Source of the DNA: CAVPTL01 sp963708725
Lineage (GTDB): Bacteria; Actinomycetota; Thermoleophilia; Gaiellales; JAICJC01
Direction of reading: 5' to 3'
Length of the DNA: 64,000 bases
Assembly: GCA_963708725.1 (NCBI GenBank)
Contig: CAVPTL010000008.1
Location: 62,001-126,000 of the forward strand
In this document: positions 25,979-34,123 of the stretch, piece after piece
Layout: the number at the start of each line of letters is the position of its first letter
Position numbering within the stretch: position 1 is the first letter of the stretch
Translations under genes and position numbers: made by a program
The notes under the pieces: generated by a model
The model's database searches: none
What the model was told of the DNA's origin: nothing
The model's input: only the letters and a program-made list of their open reading frames with translations

Positions 25979-28408
25979 CTACAGGTAGTTGTGGCGGGTG
26001 AGCCAGCGCATCGCAAAAAATCCCCAAAACGGCGGCAGGTAGAACGTGCACAGGCGGTAGAGCAGGGCGGTGGCGAGCGCGGCCTCCTCGGTCATGCCCG
26101 CCCCGGTCAGCCCGACGGTCAAGCCAAACTCGGTCACACCGATGCCTCCGGGCACTGGAATGAAGGTGGCAAACAGCGACACACTGAGGTTGATCACCAG
26201 GAGGTCGGCCAGCGAGATGTGCGATCCCAGGCCCCGGGCGATCAGGCCGAGCGCCGTGGCGAACAGCACTTCGGTGGCGAGATTCCCACCGATCACCATG
26301 GCGAACTTGTGCGAGCCGCGCAGTGACGCGAGCGTCGCGCGAACCTCCGGCCACCACTTCCGAACGCGGCTCGAAATCATCCTTCGCAGCCTGCCCACGC
26401 AGGTGAACGTGAGGATGCTGACGACCAGCAGCCCCACCAACACGAACGCCAGCTTCTTGGCGCCCTCGGTTGGGACGTCGAAATCGACCTGCACATCGGA
26501 CTGCGAGAAGATCAGCAGCAGCACCAACAACACCGCCTGAAGGATCGTGTTCGCAAACGAGTCGATCGCTCCCGACGTGACCGCCGCCGCGGGCGGCACG
26601 CCCAGCCGCTGGAAGAACCGGATGTTGACGGCCATGCGCGCAAAGTTCGAGGGCAGCGCCAGGTTCATGTAGCTGGTGGCGAGCTGCATCGCGTACACCG
26701 GCCCAAACGGCAGTTCGGCGGCGACCGATCCCATCGTCGAGATCGACTGGCTCAGCCGCGGGGTCTGAGCGATCACAAACCCCAGCACGATCCATCCCCA
26801 CTCGGCGTCCTGAAGGCTCGTTCGCATCTGCTCGATGTCAACGCCGCTGAGCGCGCCAATGATCGTCGAGGCGGCCAGCATCAAGAGCGCCAGCTGGATC
26901 GCGGTGCCCCACGTCACCCGGCGCAGCTTCGCCAGGTGCGGGGGTTCGACGCCGGCCAGCTCGGTGGCATCCTTTCGCAGCTGGTCGAGGTCGACCTCCG
27001 CCAGCTTGAGCGAGCGCCGCAGACTTGGCCCGATCGCCGCCGACTGGAGGTAGGGCAAGAGCTCGGTGATGCCCTCGGGCCCGAGCGACGCTCCGGCGGC
27101 GCGCAGCGCCCGCTCGTCTCCGGCGATGGCGGCGGTGGTGGCCAGTAAGCGTGCGTGGTCAGTCGCGATCTCGGCCGACGACGGGGAGACGCTGGCAGCC
27201 TCGAAATCGATCAGGCCGACCGACCCATCGCGTACCACCACCGTCGAGGGGCCGATGCGCAGATGGGCGATGCTGGCGTCACCCAGCCGCCGGACGGTCT
27301 CCCAGCACTCGCGGAGCAGCTCGTCGTCGAGCTCGTCAGCGGGCAGCTCGCCCAACGGCCGGCCGTTGCCGCGCAGCACCAGCAGCGCGTCGTCGAAGGC
27401 CGACGTGCCGGCGGTCACCACCTGGCGGGTGGGGACGCCCGCGTTCTCGGCGAGGAGTGTCACGAACGCCTCGTGCTCGACCGCTTGGGAGCGACTGACC
27501 CGCAGCCCCGGGCCGGGATCTCGGTACCACGCGGTTCGCCACAGCTTCTCGACGAGCTGGTTGTCGTAGGCATCGCGGCCGTACACCTTGACGATCAAGG
27601 GGAACCCATCCGGGTCGCGGCCGCGGGCGACGAACGCGCCGGTGTCACCCCTATCGACCTGCTCCAGGTCGGTCACCGGTACGCCCAGCTGCGCCATGGC
27701 CGTCTCGACTTCGTCAAGCTCGGGATATCCCGCCGACGTGCCGAGTGCCAGCCGCACCGCCGCGGCTGCAATCACCGCGACCAGCAGCGCCTCCAGGTTG
27801 CCGCCCGGCGTCGAGTTGTCGGCGAAGAAGGCCGACAGCACACCCAACGTCAGCAGCCAGCGTGTGAGCGATTGCAGCGGCCGGGTGAGGTGCGGCGAGA
27901 TCGAGAGCACCACCACCGTGGCCTGAACGACACGTACCGCAGGGAGTTCATGGTCACCGAACTCGCCGCCGAACACCGCGCTGATCTCGGGCCAGTGCCC
28001 CGTTGAGATTCGTGAAACCACGAACGCGAGCGCGACGGCGAGCACCAATGAGCCCACCGTCTGGCCCACCACCACCCATCGCCGGCGGATGAACGCCGAC
28101 AGCAGCAAAATCACCGCCCACAGCGAGAGCAGATCGAAGAAGAACGCCCACACCGGAGCGAGGAAGGACGGGGCGCTGTCGATGAACGTCCCCAGCGGGG
28201 TACTGGCGCTTGCCACCGGGAACGCCATCACGGTCAGCACCAGCGCAAGCACCGCGGGGATCAGAAGCAGCGTGTCCGATGCTCGCCGCGACCGTGGCTG
28301 CCCCGGCGACGAGGAGTAGAAGCGGATGCCGTGGCGCAGCACATCAGGGGTGACCAAGATGCCACGCGACGTTCGCGCGGGGTCGGCGGAGCCGGCCTCA
28401 TCGGTCAT
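25979..28408 (-). CDS. LPG-synthase-TM protein fused to a degenerate kinase-like domain
   Basis: An 809-residue protein with three parts. Residues about 45-225 hold some six membrane helices. Residues about 230-440 resemble an aminoglycoside-phosphotransferase-type kinase: VKVYG lysine at about 274, EHEAF, and LIDFEAAS with the metal-binding Asp at about 401. The catalytic loop reads AHLRIGPSTVVV where active kinases have HGDLxxxN, so Asp and Asn are missing. Residues about 490-809 form a UPF0104/LPG-synthase-TM domain with ALPSNFARMAVNIRFF and FIPVPGGIGVTEFGL. Similar large proteins exist in actinobacteria; the function is probably in lipid or glycan translocation but is not established. Confidence 0.8.
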   Translation of the reverse strand: MTDEAGSADPARTSRGILVTPDVLRHGIRFYSSSPGQPRSRRASDTLLLIPAVLALVLTVMAFPVASASTPLGTFIDSAPSFLAPVWAFFFDLLSLWAVILLLSAFIRRRWVVVGQTVGSLVLAVALAFVVSRISTGHWPEISAVFGGEFGDHELPAVRVVQATVVVLSISPHLTRPLQSLTRWLLTLGVLSAFFADNSTPGGNLEALLVAVIAAAAVRLALGTSAGYPELDEVETAMAQLGVPVTDLEQVDRGDTGAFVARGRDPDGFPLIVKVYGRDAYDNQLVEKLWRTAWYRDPGPGLRVSRSQAVEHEAFVTLLAENAGVPTRQVVTAGTSAFDDALLVLRGNGRPLGELPADELDDELLRECWETVRRLGDASIAHLRIGPSTVVVRDGSVGLIDFEAASVSPSSAEIATDHARLLATTAAIAGDERALRAAGASLGPEGITELLPYLQSAAIGPSLRRSLKLAEVDLDQLRKDATELAGVEPPHLAKLRRVTWGTAIQLALLMLAASTIIGALSGVDIEQMRTSLQDAEWGWIVLGFVIAQTPRLSQSISTMGSVAAELPFGPVYAMQLATSYMNLALPSNFARMAVNIRFFQRLGVPPAAAVTSGAIDSFANTILQAVLLVLLLIFSQSDVQVDFDVPTEGAKKLAFVLVGLLVVSILTFTCVGRLRRMISSRVRKWWPEVRATLASLRGSHKFAMVIGGNLATEVLFATALGLIARGLGSHISLADLLVINLSVSLFATFIPVPGGIGVTEFGLTVGLTGAGMTEEAALATALLYRLCTFYLPPFWGFFAMRWLTRHNYL

Positions 28409-28451
28409 ACCAACGGAGTATGCAGAGCCGCCAGGACGGCGCCGCTCTCAG

Positions 28452-28492
28452 AAAAGCCAAACGCCCCCGGTTGCAAGCGCAATCGGAGGCGT
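28452..28492 (-). terminator. Rho-independent-type terminator after the pilin gene
   Basis: On the minus strand a 14-bp stem (ACGCCTCCGATTGC with GCAACCGGGGGCGT, two G-U pairs) closes a 4-nt loop and is followed by TTTGGCTTTTC. It lies 24 bp beyond the pilin stop codon and before the next minus-strand gene, so it should isolate the pilin transcript. Confidence 0.65.
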
Positions 28493-28516
28493 CTGTCGGG
28501 GAAAAAACCTCAGTGC

Positions 28517-28672
28517 TTAGGAGAGGTAGCCAATCACCGTCTGCATGGTGTTCTGGATCGAACCCGTGAGCAGAAGCAGCGTGGCCAGAATCGCGAGCGT
28601 GATGACGGCCATGAGCACCGCGTACTCGGCGGTCGTCTGTCCCGATTCGTCTGTGTGCGAGGGGTACAGCAT
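28517..28672 (-). CDS. Flp-type (class IVb) pilin subunit
   Basis: A 51-residue protein: short hydrophilic leader MLYPSHTDESG, then the pilin core QTTAEYAVLMAVITLAILAT with the Glu at position 5 after the presumed cleavage site (G-Q junction), and a long hydrophobic helix. This is the pattern of Flp/Fap minor and major pilins. The ATG at 28672 follows TAGGAG. No tad/cpa assembly genes are in the window, so it is an orphan here. A near-perfect inverted repeat lies 17 bp upstream and a terminator lies downstream. Confidence 0.82.
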   Translation of the reverse strand: MLYPSHTDESGQTTAEYAVLMAVITLAILATLLLLTGSIQNTMQTVIGYLS

Positions 28673-28689
28673 GATGTAAGCGCTCCTAC

Positions 28690-28722
28690 CAGATTGTGGT
28701 ACTTCGAACGTACGACAATCTG
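28690..28722. promoter_or_regulatory. 33-bp inverted repeat upstream of the pilin gene
   Basis: Arms CAGATTGT and ACAATCTG, with inner GTAC steps on both sides (12 of 13 arm positions pair), flank a TTCGAAC centre. It sits 17-50 bp upstream of the pilin ATG, where a promoter or operator would be. It has no U-tract on either side, so an operator for a dimeric regulator is more likely than a terminator. Confidence 0.5.
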
Positions 28723-28766
28723 AGGGGTGCGCAAGCCCCACGCTGAAATAAACCTCGGGAACCGAT

Positions 28767-28838
28767 GGGCACAACAGGGCTCGAACCTGTGACCTCTCGC
28801 GTGTGAAGCGAACGCTCTCCCAGCTGAGCTATGCGCCC
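28767..28838 (-). tRNA. tRNA-Val (CAC anticodon)
   Basis: A 72-nt cloverleaf. The acceptor stem GGGCGCA pairs with TGTGCCC (one G-U), the D arm GCTC/GAGC, the anticodon stem TTCGC/GCGAG around loop TTCACAC (anticodon CAC, valine codon GUG), and the T arm ACAGG-TTCGAGC-CCTGT. The 3' CCA is not encoded. Confidence 0.95.
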
Positions 28839-28896
28839 TGGGACATCGGAGGATATCGCGATCGGCGCGGCCGCGTTCCGCCCAAAGCACAGCGGA

Positions 28897-28924
28897 TTGC
28901 TGAGTCCTGACTATCGGATAACGT
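28897..28924 (+). promoter_or_regulatory. Candidate rpiA promoter
   Basis: TTGCTG (28897-28902), a 16-bp spacer and TAACGT (28919-28924). The hexamer ends 13 nt before the rpiA ATG, implying a 5' leader of only about 6 nt. Confidence 0.5.
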
Positions 28925-28937
28925 TGCTCGAGCCGCG

Positions 28938-29609
28938 ATGACGTTCGATCACGAAAAACGAGTGGCTGCCGAAGCGGCGGCCGAGCTGGTCGAGGACGGC
29001 ATGACCGTCGGCCTCGGCACGGGCTCAACGGTCGCCTATCTGTTGCCGGCCTTGGCACGCCGTGCGCTTCGGATCACGTGCGTTGCCACCTCACCCGCGA
29101 CCGAGCGAATCGCCGCCGAGCTCGGCATGGAGGTGGCCCCGTTCGCCGGTCCCGCATCGCCCGATCGGCTGCACATAGCCATCGACGGCGCCGATCAGGT
29201 CGACCCCTACGGCTGGGTGATCAAGGGCGGCGGCGCAGCCCACACCCGCGAGAAGGCGGTGGCGGCCGCGAGCGACCGGTTCATCGTGATCGTCTCGTCC
29301 GACAAGATGGTCGAGCGGCTCACCCCACCGGTGCCGCTCGAGCTGCTCGGGTTTGGCCTGAACGCCACCCTCGCGCGTCTTGGGCCGGTGAAGCTGCGGG
29401 CGGTGGCGGCAAGCCCAGACGGCGGAATTATCGCCGACTACACCGGGGAGTTCGACGACCCCGCCACGTTTGCGGCTGAGCTGTCGCAGGCTGTCGGCGT
29501 GGTCGAGCACGGACTCTTTCCCGCAAGCATGGTGTCGGAGGTGATCGTCGGTCGCGGGGAGCACGCGGAGCGAATCGAGGTCACCCCACCGCAGCCGCGT
29601 CGGCGATGA
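28938..29609 (+). CDS. rpiA: Ribose-5-phosphate isomerase A
   Basis: RpiA interconverts ribose-5-phosphate and ribulose-5-phosphate. The 223-residue protein shows GLGTGSTVAYLL at about residue 25, TSPATERIA, the DGADQVDP motif at about 82 (catalytic Asp), KGGGAAHTREKAVAAASDRFIVIV at about 95-115 with the catalytic Glu/Lys region, and LGFG. The gene converges with pgl and the coding regions overlap by 29 bp. Together with gnd and zwf it covers most of the oxidative pentose phosphate pathway. Confidence 0.95.
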   Translation: MTFDHEKRVAAEAAAELVEDGMTVGLGTGSTVAYLLPALARRALRITCVATSPATERIAAELGMEVAPFAGPASPDRLHIAIDGADQVDPYGWVIKGGGAAHTREKAVAAASDRFIVIVSSDKMVERLTPPVPLELLGFGLNATLARLGPVKLRAVAASPDGGIIADYTGEFDDPATFAAELSQAVGVVEHGLFPASMVSEVIVGRGEHAERIEVTPPQPRRR

Positions 29610-30249
29610 TCACCGCGCTCGCCGCCTCGACCCGGCCGCCGGGGATCGAGGGGTCACCCGCGCGCATCCGGCGAAGCGCATCCACCTTGTCGGCGCCCGT
29701 GACCAGCCAAACGATGCCCTTGGCTCGGTTCAGCACGGGATAGGTGAGCGTCATCCGCCGGTGATCCTGATACGGCTGGGTGACGGCGACATCCCTGTCG
29801 GCCACATCCAGAACGGGATCGCCCGGTACCAGCGAGGCGGTGTGCCCGTCGGGTCCGAGGCCGAGATGGATCAGGTCGAACTCGCCGGGAAGCATGGCCG
29901 CATACTGCGCCGCCGCAGCGGTGAGGTCGTCGAGCTCGACCGGCATCGGTCGCACCGATCCGTCGGCTTCGGGGGGCAGGCTTTCGAGCAGGTGGGTCAG
30001 GTTGCGGTCGGGGTCACCCGCGGGGGCGACCCGCTCGTCCACCTGGTAGAAGCGGCTGTGAGCCCACGGCATGTCCTCGTCGGCCAGCTCCGCGAACATC
30101 GCCCACGGCGAGCGCCCGCCGCTGACCGCGAAGCTGAACTCGCCGTGGTCAGCAACCGCCGCCCTTGCGCGCTCGGCCACCAGGCCGGCCGCTCGCCTCG
30201 CCACCGCGTCGGCGTCGGCCTCGACGTGGATCGCCGGCCCCCCGCTCAC
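29581..30249 (-). CDS. pgl: 6-phosphogluconolactonase
   Basis: Hydrolyses 6-phosphogluconolactone, step two of the oxidative pentose phosphate pathway. The 222-residue product has FAVSGGRSPWAMFAEL at about 40-55, FYQVDERVAP at about 72, the DLIHLGLGPDGHTASLVPG signature at about 130-150 and VLNRAKGIVWLVTGADKVDAL. The GTG at 30249 overlaps the gnd stop (GTGA); the open frame extends far upstream but only as an out-of-frame reading of gnd. The 3' end overlaps the rpiA 3' end on the other strand. Confidence 0.93.
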   Translation of the reverse strand: MSGGPAIHVEADADAVARRAAGLVAERARAAVADHGEFSFAVSGGRSPWAMFAELADEDMPWAHSRFYQVDERVAPAGDPDRNLTHLLESLPPEADGSVRPMPVELDDLTAAAAQYAAMLPGEFDLIHLGLGPDGHTASLVPGDPVLDVADRDVAVTQPYQDHRRMTLTYPVLNRAKGIVWLVTGADKVDALRRMRAGDPSIPGGRVEAASAVIIADAAAVG

Positions 30250-31280
30250 GCGGGCTTCTCGTCGTGGCCACCGAACTGCTTTCGCATCGCCGAAAGCGCC
30301 TTGTCGGCGAAATCGTCGGCGCCGCGCGATGCGAACCGGGAGTAGAGCGCGGCCGTCAGCACCGGGGCCGGGATACCCTCCTCGACCGCGGCGATCGATG
30401 TCCAGCGGCCCTCGCCCGAATCGGACACGCGGCCCGCGAACTCCTCGAGCGTCGGTGACTCGAAGAGCGCCTGGGCGGTCAGATCGAGCAGCCACGAGCC
30501 CACCACGCTGCCGCGCCGCCATACCTCGGCGACCTCGGTCGTGTCGATCTCGTACTGATAGTGCTCGGGATGCTCGAGCGGCGATGTCTCGGCGTCGGCT
30601 TCGCGGGCGCGCTTTCCGGCGTCCGCGTTCTTGATGATGTTCAGACCTTCGGCGTAGGCGGCCATCAGCCCATATTCGATGCCGTTGTGCACCATCTTCA
30701 CGAAGTGCCCCGCCCCGTTTGGTCCGCAGTGCAAATACCCCTGCTCGGCCTGGCTGGGCTCGCCGGTGCGCCCGGGCGTGCGCGGCGCCGAATCGACCCC
30801 CGGAGCGACCGAGGCAAAGATCGGCGACAGCCGTTGCACGACCTCGTCCTCCCCGCCGATCATCAGGCAGTAGCCACGATCGCGGCCCCAAACGCCGCCG
30901 CTGGTGCCGCAGTCGACATGGTGGATGCCCTGCTCACGCAACGCGTTGGCATGGCGAATATCGTCGGTGTAGTGCGTGTTCCCGCCGTCGATGATGATGT
31001 CGCCCGGCTCCAGCTTCGCGGCGAGCGCTGTGATCGTCTTGTCGGTGATATCTCCGGCCGGAACCATCACCCACACGGCGCGCGGCTTCTCGAGCTTCGC
31101 CACGAACTCATCGATCGTGGTCGCACCGCCGGCGCCATCGGCTTCGAGTGCGGACACCGCGTCGGCACTCACGTCGTAGCCGACACATCGGTGACCGTCG
31201 GCCATCAGCCGACGCACGATATTCGACCCCATCCGTCCCAGTCCAACCATTCCCAGCTGCATCGCATTGTCAGTCGTCAT
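30246..31280 (-). CDS. gnd: 6-phosphogluconate dehydrogenase (decarboxylating)
   Basis: Third oxidative pentose phosphate enzyme. The 344-residue length matches the short (GntZ/YqeC-like) class rather than the 470-residue enteric form. Seen: NAD(P) fold LGMVGLGRMGSNIVRRL at the N-terminus, VWVMVPAG, IIDGGNTHYTDD, DCGTSGGVWGRDRGYCLMIGG at about 120, and the catalytic KMVHNGIEYGLM at about 190. The ATG at 31280 is preceded by AGGAGCT. It is divergent from zwf and followed by pgl in a GTGA overlap. Confidence 0.94.
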   Translation of the reverse strand: MTTDNAMQLGMVGLGRMGSNIVRRLMADGHRCVGYDVSADAVSALEADGAGGATTIDEFVAKLEKPRAVWVMVPAGDITDKTITALAAKLEPGDIIIDGGNTHYTDDIRHANALREQGIHHVDCGTSGGVWGRDRGYCLMIGGEDEVVQRLSPIFASVAPGVDSAPRTPGRTGEPSQAEQGYLHCGPNGAGHFVKMVHNGIEYGLMAAYAEGLNIIKNADAGKRAREADAETSPLEHPEHYQYEIDTTEVAEVWRRGSVVGSWLLDLTAQALFESPTLEEFAGRVSDSGEGRWTSIAAVEEGIPAPVLTAALYSRFASRGADDFADKALSAMRKQFGGHDEKPA

Positions 31281-31315
31281 TGGGGAGCTCCTGTTCGAGG
31301 TGCTACAGAGATTAG

Positions 31316-31321
31316 TAGGAT
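31316..31321 (+). promoter_or_regulatory. Candidate zwf -10 element, leaderless-type
   Basis: TAGGAT, 6 nt before the zwf GTG at 31328, within the 47-bp divergent gap between gnd and zwf. Confidence 0.5.
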
Positions 31322-31327
31322 GCAACG

Positions 31328-32740
31328 GTGGCGGCTGGGGTGAAACCAAACGAGGTGCCTGTCGCGGACGCTCTGGTGGTGTTCGGGATCACCGGCGACC
31401 TCGCGCGCAAGATGACCCTCAAGTCCCTGTACCTGTTGGAGCGGCGCGGGTTGCTCGACTGCCCGGTGATCGGAGTCGCGCGCGAGCGCTGGAGCGACGA
31501 CGATCTGCGCGACCACGCGCTGGCCGCGGTCAAGGACTCGAAGGTACCGTTTTCGAAGCGGGTCTTCGACCGGTTCGCGGCTCGGCTCAGCTACGTCCAG
31601 GGCGACTTTTCGCGGGTCACGACCTACCGCAAGCTCAAGACCAAGCTCGGCAAGGCGGCGACTCCGGTGTTCTATCTCGAGATTCCGCCGTTTCTGTTCG
31701 CGACGGTGGTCGAGCATCTGCACGACGCCGGCCTCACCAGGGGCGCCAGAGTCGTCGTGGAAAAGCCGTTCGGCCACGACTTCGCCTCGGCGTGCGCCCT
31801 CAACGACGATCTGCGAAAGCTTCTGACCGAGGATCAGCTCTACCGGATCGACCACTTCCTGGGCAAGATGTCGGTCGAAGACATCATGTACCTGCGGTTT
31901 GCCAACACCATGCTCGAGCCGATCTGGAACCGGCAGTTCGTGTCCTCGATCCAGATCACGATGGCTGAGAGCTTCGGCGTCGAGGATCGCGGAAGCTTTT
32001 ACGACCCGGTCGGTGCATTGCGCGACGTCGTCCAAAACCACCTGCTCCAGGTGCTCGCGATGGTCGCCATGGAACCACCTGCGGGCGTCGGCCAGGACAT
32101 CATCGCCGACCGCAAACGCGACGTCTTCCTGGCGATGCCCGACGCCGATCCCGAGAAGTACGTGCGCGGGCAGTACAGCGGCTACCGCGATGTCAAAGGC
32201 GTGGCGGCCGACTCCGAGACCGAGACCTACACCGCGCTTCGGCTCGAAGTCGACAACTGGCGGTGGAACGGCGTGCCGTTCTACATCCGCGCGGGCAAGG
32301 CACTCAAGGACACGGTGACCGAGGTGCGGGTCGTCTTTCGGCATGCGCCCAAGCTCGCGTTTGCGGGTAGCCGTTGGCGGCATCCCGAGCCGAACAATCT
32401 CGTGCTGCGGGTCGGGCCGCGTCCGGGCGCAAGCATCTGGCTGCAGAGCAAGAATCCCAACTCGTCGGGCCTCCACGAGGTGCATCTCGACATGGACTTC
32501 GCCGAAGAGGGTGGCGAGGGCCCGACCCCGTATGAGCAGCTGCTGCACGGCGCGATGCACGGCGATCGCAGTCACTTCATCCGCGAAGACGCGGTCGAGG
32601 AGACGTGGCGGATCGTGCAGCCGCTGATCGTCGACCCACCACCCGTCGAGCCCTACGCGCCGGGCAGTTGGGGGCCGAAATCAGCGCACAAGATGCTGGC
32701 ACACCGCGGCGGCTGGCAAGAGCCGTGGCTTCCCGAATAA
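31328..32740 (+). CDS. zwf: Glucose-6-phosphate 1-dehydrogenase
   Basis: Entry enzyme of the oxidative pentose phosphate pathway. The 470-residue protein has the coenzyme motif VVFGITGDLARKMTLKSLY at about 17-35, VVVEKPFGHD at about 140, the active-site signature YRIDHFLGK at about 173, and AESFGVEDRGSFYDPVGALRDVVQNHLLQ at about 215-240. GTG at 31328 is chosen because it leaves the normal short N-terminal extension and lies 6 nt after a -10-like hexamer. The ndh gene follows after 17 bp. Confidence 0.96.
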   Translation: MAAGVKPNEVPVADALVVFGITGDLARKMTLKSLYLLERRGLLDCPVIGVARERWSDDDLRDHALAAVKDSKVPFSKRVFDRFAARLSYVQGDFSRVTTYRKLKTKLGKAATPVFYLEIPPFLFATVVEHLHDAGLTRGARVVVEKPFGHDFASACALNDDLRKLLTEDQLYRIDHFLGKMSVEDIMYLRFANTMLEPIWNRQFVSSIQITMAESFGVEDRGSFYDPVGALRDVVQNHLLQVLAMVAMEPPAGVGQDIIADRKRDVFLAMPDADPEKYVRGQYSGYRDVKGVAADSETETYTALRLEVDNWRWNGVPFYIRAGKALKDTVTEVRVVFRHAPKLAFAGSRWRHPEPNNLVLRVGPRPGASIWLQSKNPNSSGLHEVHLDMDFAEEGGEGPTPYEQLLHGAMHGDRSHFIREDAVEETWRIVQPLIVDPPPVEPYAPGSWGPKSAHKMLAHRGGWQEPWLPE

Positions 32741-32757
32741 CACGAATGAGGCGCTGA

Positions 32758-34092
32758 GTGGCCATCACCCCACGCGCGGGCGAGGAGGTCACCCTCAAGC
32801 TCCCCGGTACCGACCATCGGGTGGTGATTGTCGGAGCAGGGTTTGGCGGGTTGTTCGCGGCACGATTCCTGCGACGCGCGACGCTCGAGGTGACGATCAT
32901 CGATCGCACCAACCATCATCTGTTCCAGCCGCTGCTCTACCAGGTGGCGACGGGCATCCTCCCGTCGGGCGCGATCGCGCCGGCGACGCGCGAGGTGCTG
33001 CGCCGGCACAAGAACATCGCGGTCGAGATGGGGGAGGTAACGGGGTTCGACCTGGACGCCAAGCGGCTGACCGCGACCCGGCCGGACGGCCGCGCGGTGG
33101 TGCATGAATACGACAGCCTGATCGTGGGCGCCGGTGCCGGCGGCTCGTACTTCGGCCACGACGAGTTCGCCGAGTTCGCGCCCGGCATGAAGACCCTCGA
33201 AGACGCCCTCGACCAACGCAACCGCATCTTCGGCGCGCTCGAGATGGCCGAGCTCGAGCAGGATCCCGCTATCCGCGCAGAGTGGTTGACGTTTGCGGTC
33301 GTCGGCGGCGGGCCAACCGGCGTCGAGATCGCGGGCCAGATCGCCGAGATGTCGCGACGGTCGCTGAAAGGCAACTTCCAGAACTTCTCCGGGAAGGACG
33401 TGCGGGTGCTGCTGTTCGACGGTGGCACCGAGATACTGGCCACCTTCGGCAACAAGCTCTCGGCGATTGGACGAAAGGAGCTCGAAGCCACCGGCGTCGA
33501 GGTGCACACCGAGTCGGTCGTGACCTACCTCGACGCAAGCCACCTCGAGGTCAAGGGTGCGAACGGCTCGGTCGAGCGGTACGCGGCACGGACAAAGATC
33601 TGGGCTGCGGGGGTGGCCGCCTCACCGCTTGCGCGCAAGCTCGCCGACGCCTCGGGCGCCGAATGCGATCACAACGGCCGTATCAAGGTTCAACCCGATT
33701 GCTCGCTCCCGGGCTACCCCGAGGTGTTCGCGGTCGGCGACATGATGAACTTTGACGACCTCCCCGGCGTGGCGGAGGTGGCGATGCAGTCGGGCATCCA
33801 CGCTGCCCGCACGATCGCCAAGCGGGTCTCAAACGCCGCGGAGCCCCAGCCGTTCACCTATCGCGATCTCGGCAGCATGGCAGCGATCTCGCGGCGCCGC
33901 GCGATCGTGAGCTTCCGCGGCCGCCGCTTCACGGGCTGGATTGGGTGGCTGATGTGGATGTTCATCCACCTGACCTTCATGACCGGATTCCGCGGCCGGT
34001 TTGCGGCAGCCGCCGGCTGGTTCTTCAGCTTCGTCGGCCACCAGCGAGGACAACGCGCGCTGACCGTTACCCGAATCGACGACCGTGAATAA
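32758..34092 (+). CDS. ndh: Type II NADH dehydrogenase (NDH-2)
   Basis: A 444-residue single-subunit membrane-bound flavoprotein that passes electrons from NADH to quinone without pumping protons. The FAD-binding fold is VVIVGAGFGGLFAARFL at about 22-38, followed by HHLFQPLLYQVATG (quinone-site signature). The NADH fold is FAVVGGGPTGVEIAGQIAEM at about 180-200 and the second FAD contact is VFAVGDMM at about 325. C-terminal membrane-anchoring helices are at about 395-430. GTG start at 32758, 17 bp after zwf. Its TAA stop (GAA TAA) lies inside palindrome copy 3. Confidence 0.93.
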   Translation: MAITPRAGEEVTLKLPGTDHRVVIVGAGFGGLFAARFLRRATLEVTIIDRTNHHLFQPLLYQVATGILPSGAIAPATREVLRRHKNIAVEMGEVTGFDLDAKRLTATRPDGRAVVHEYDSLIVGAGAGGSYFGHDEFAEFAPGMKTLEDALDQRNRIFGALEMAELEQDPAIRAEWLTFAVVGGGPTGVEIAGQIAEMSRRSLKGNFQNFSGKDVRVLLFDGGTEILATFGNKLSAIGRKELEATGVEVHTESVVTYLDASHLEVKGANGSVERYAARTKIWAAGVAASPLARKLADASGAECDHNGRIKVQPDCSLPGYPEVFAVGDMMNFDDLPGVAEVAMQSGIHAARTIAKRVSNAAEPQPFTYRDLGSMAAISRRRAIVSFRGRRFTGWIGWLMWMFIHLTFMTGFRGRFAAAAGWFFSFVGHQRGQRALTVTRIDDRE

Positions 34093-34116
34093 ATGGTGCC
34101 AGGCACCATTTATTCA
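34086..34116. repeat. Dispersed 31-bp palindrome, copy 3
   Basis: Same arm with centre A. The outer pair is lost on one side (G at 34085, T at 34117). It lies between the convergent ndh and pgi genes; ndh takes its TAA stop (34090-34092) from the left arm, while the pgi stop is 7 bp beyond the right arm. A bidirectional terminator would be expected at this position. Confidence 0.95.
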
Positions 34117-34123
34117 TCGAGAT

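Noticed and set aside
30250..30891. Upstream extension of the pgl frame to 436 codons
   Set aside because: The added part is an out-of-frame reading of gnd; pgl starts at the GTG overlapping the gnd stop.
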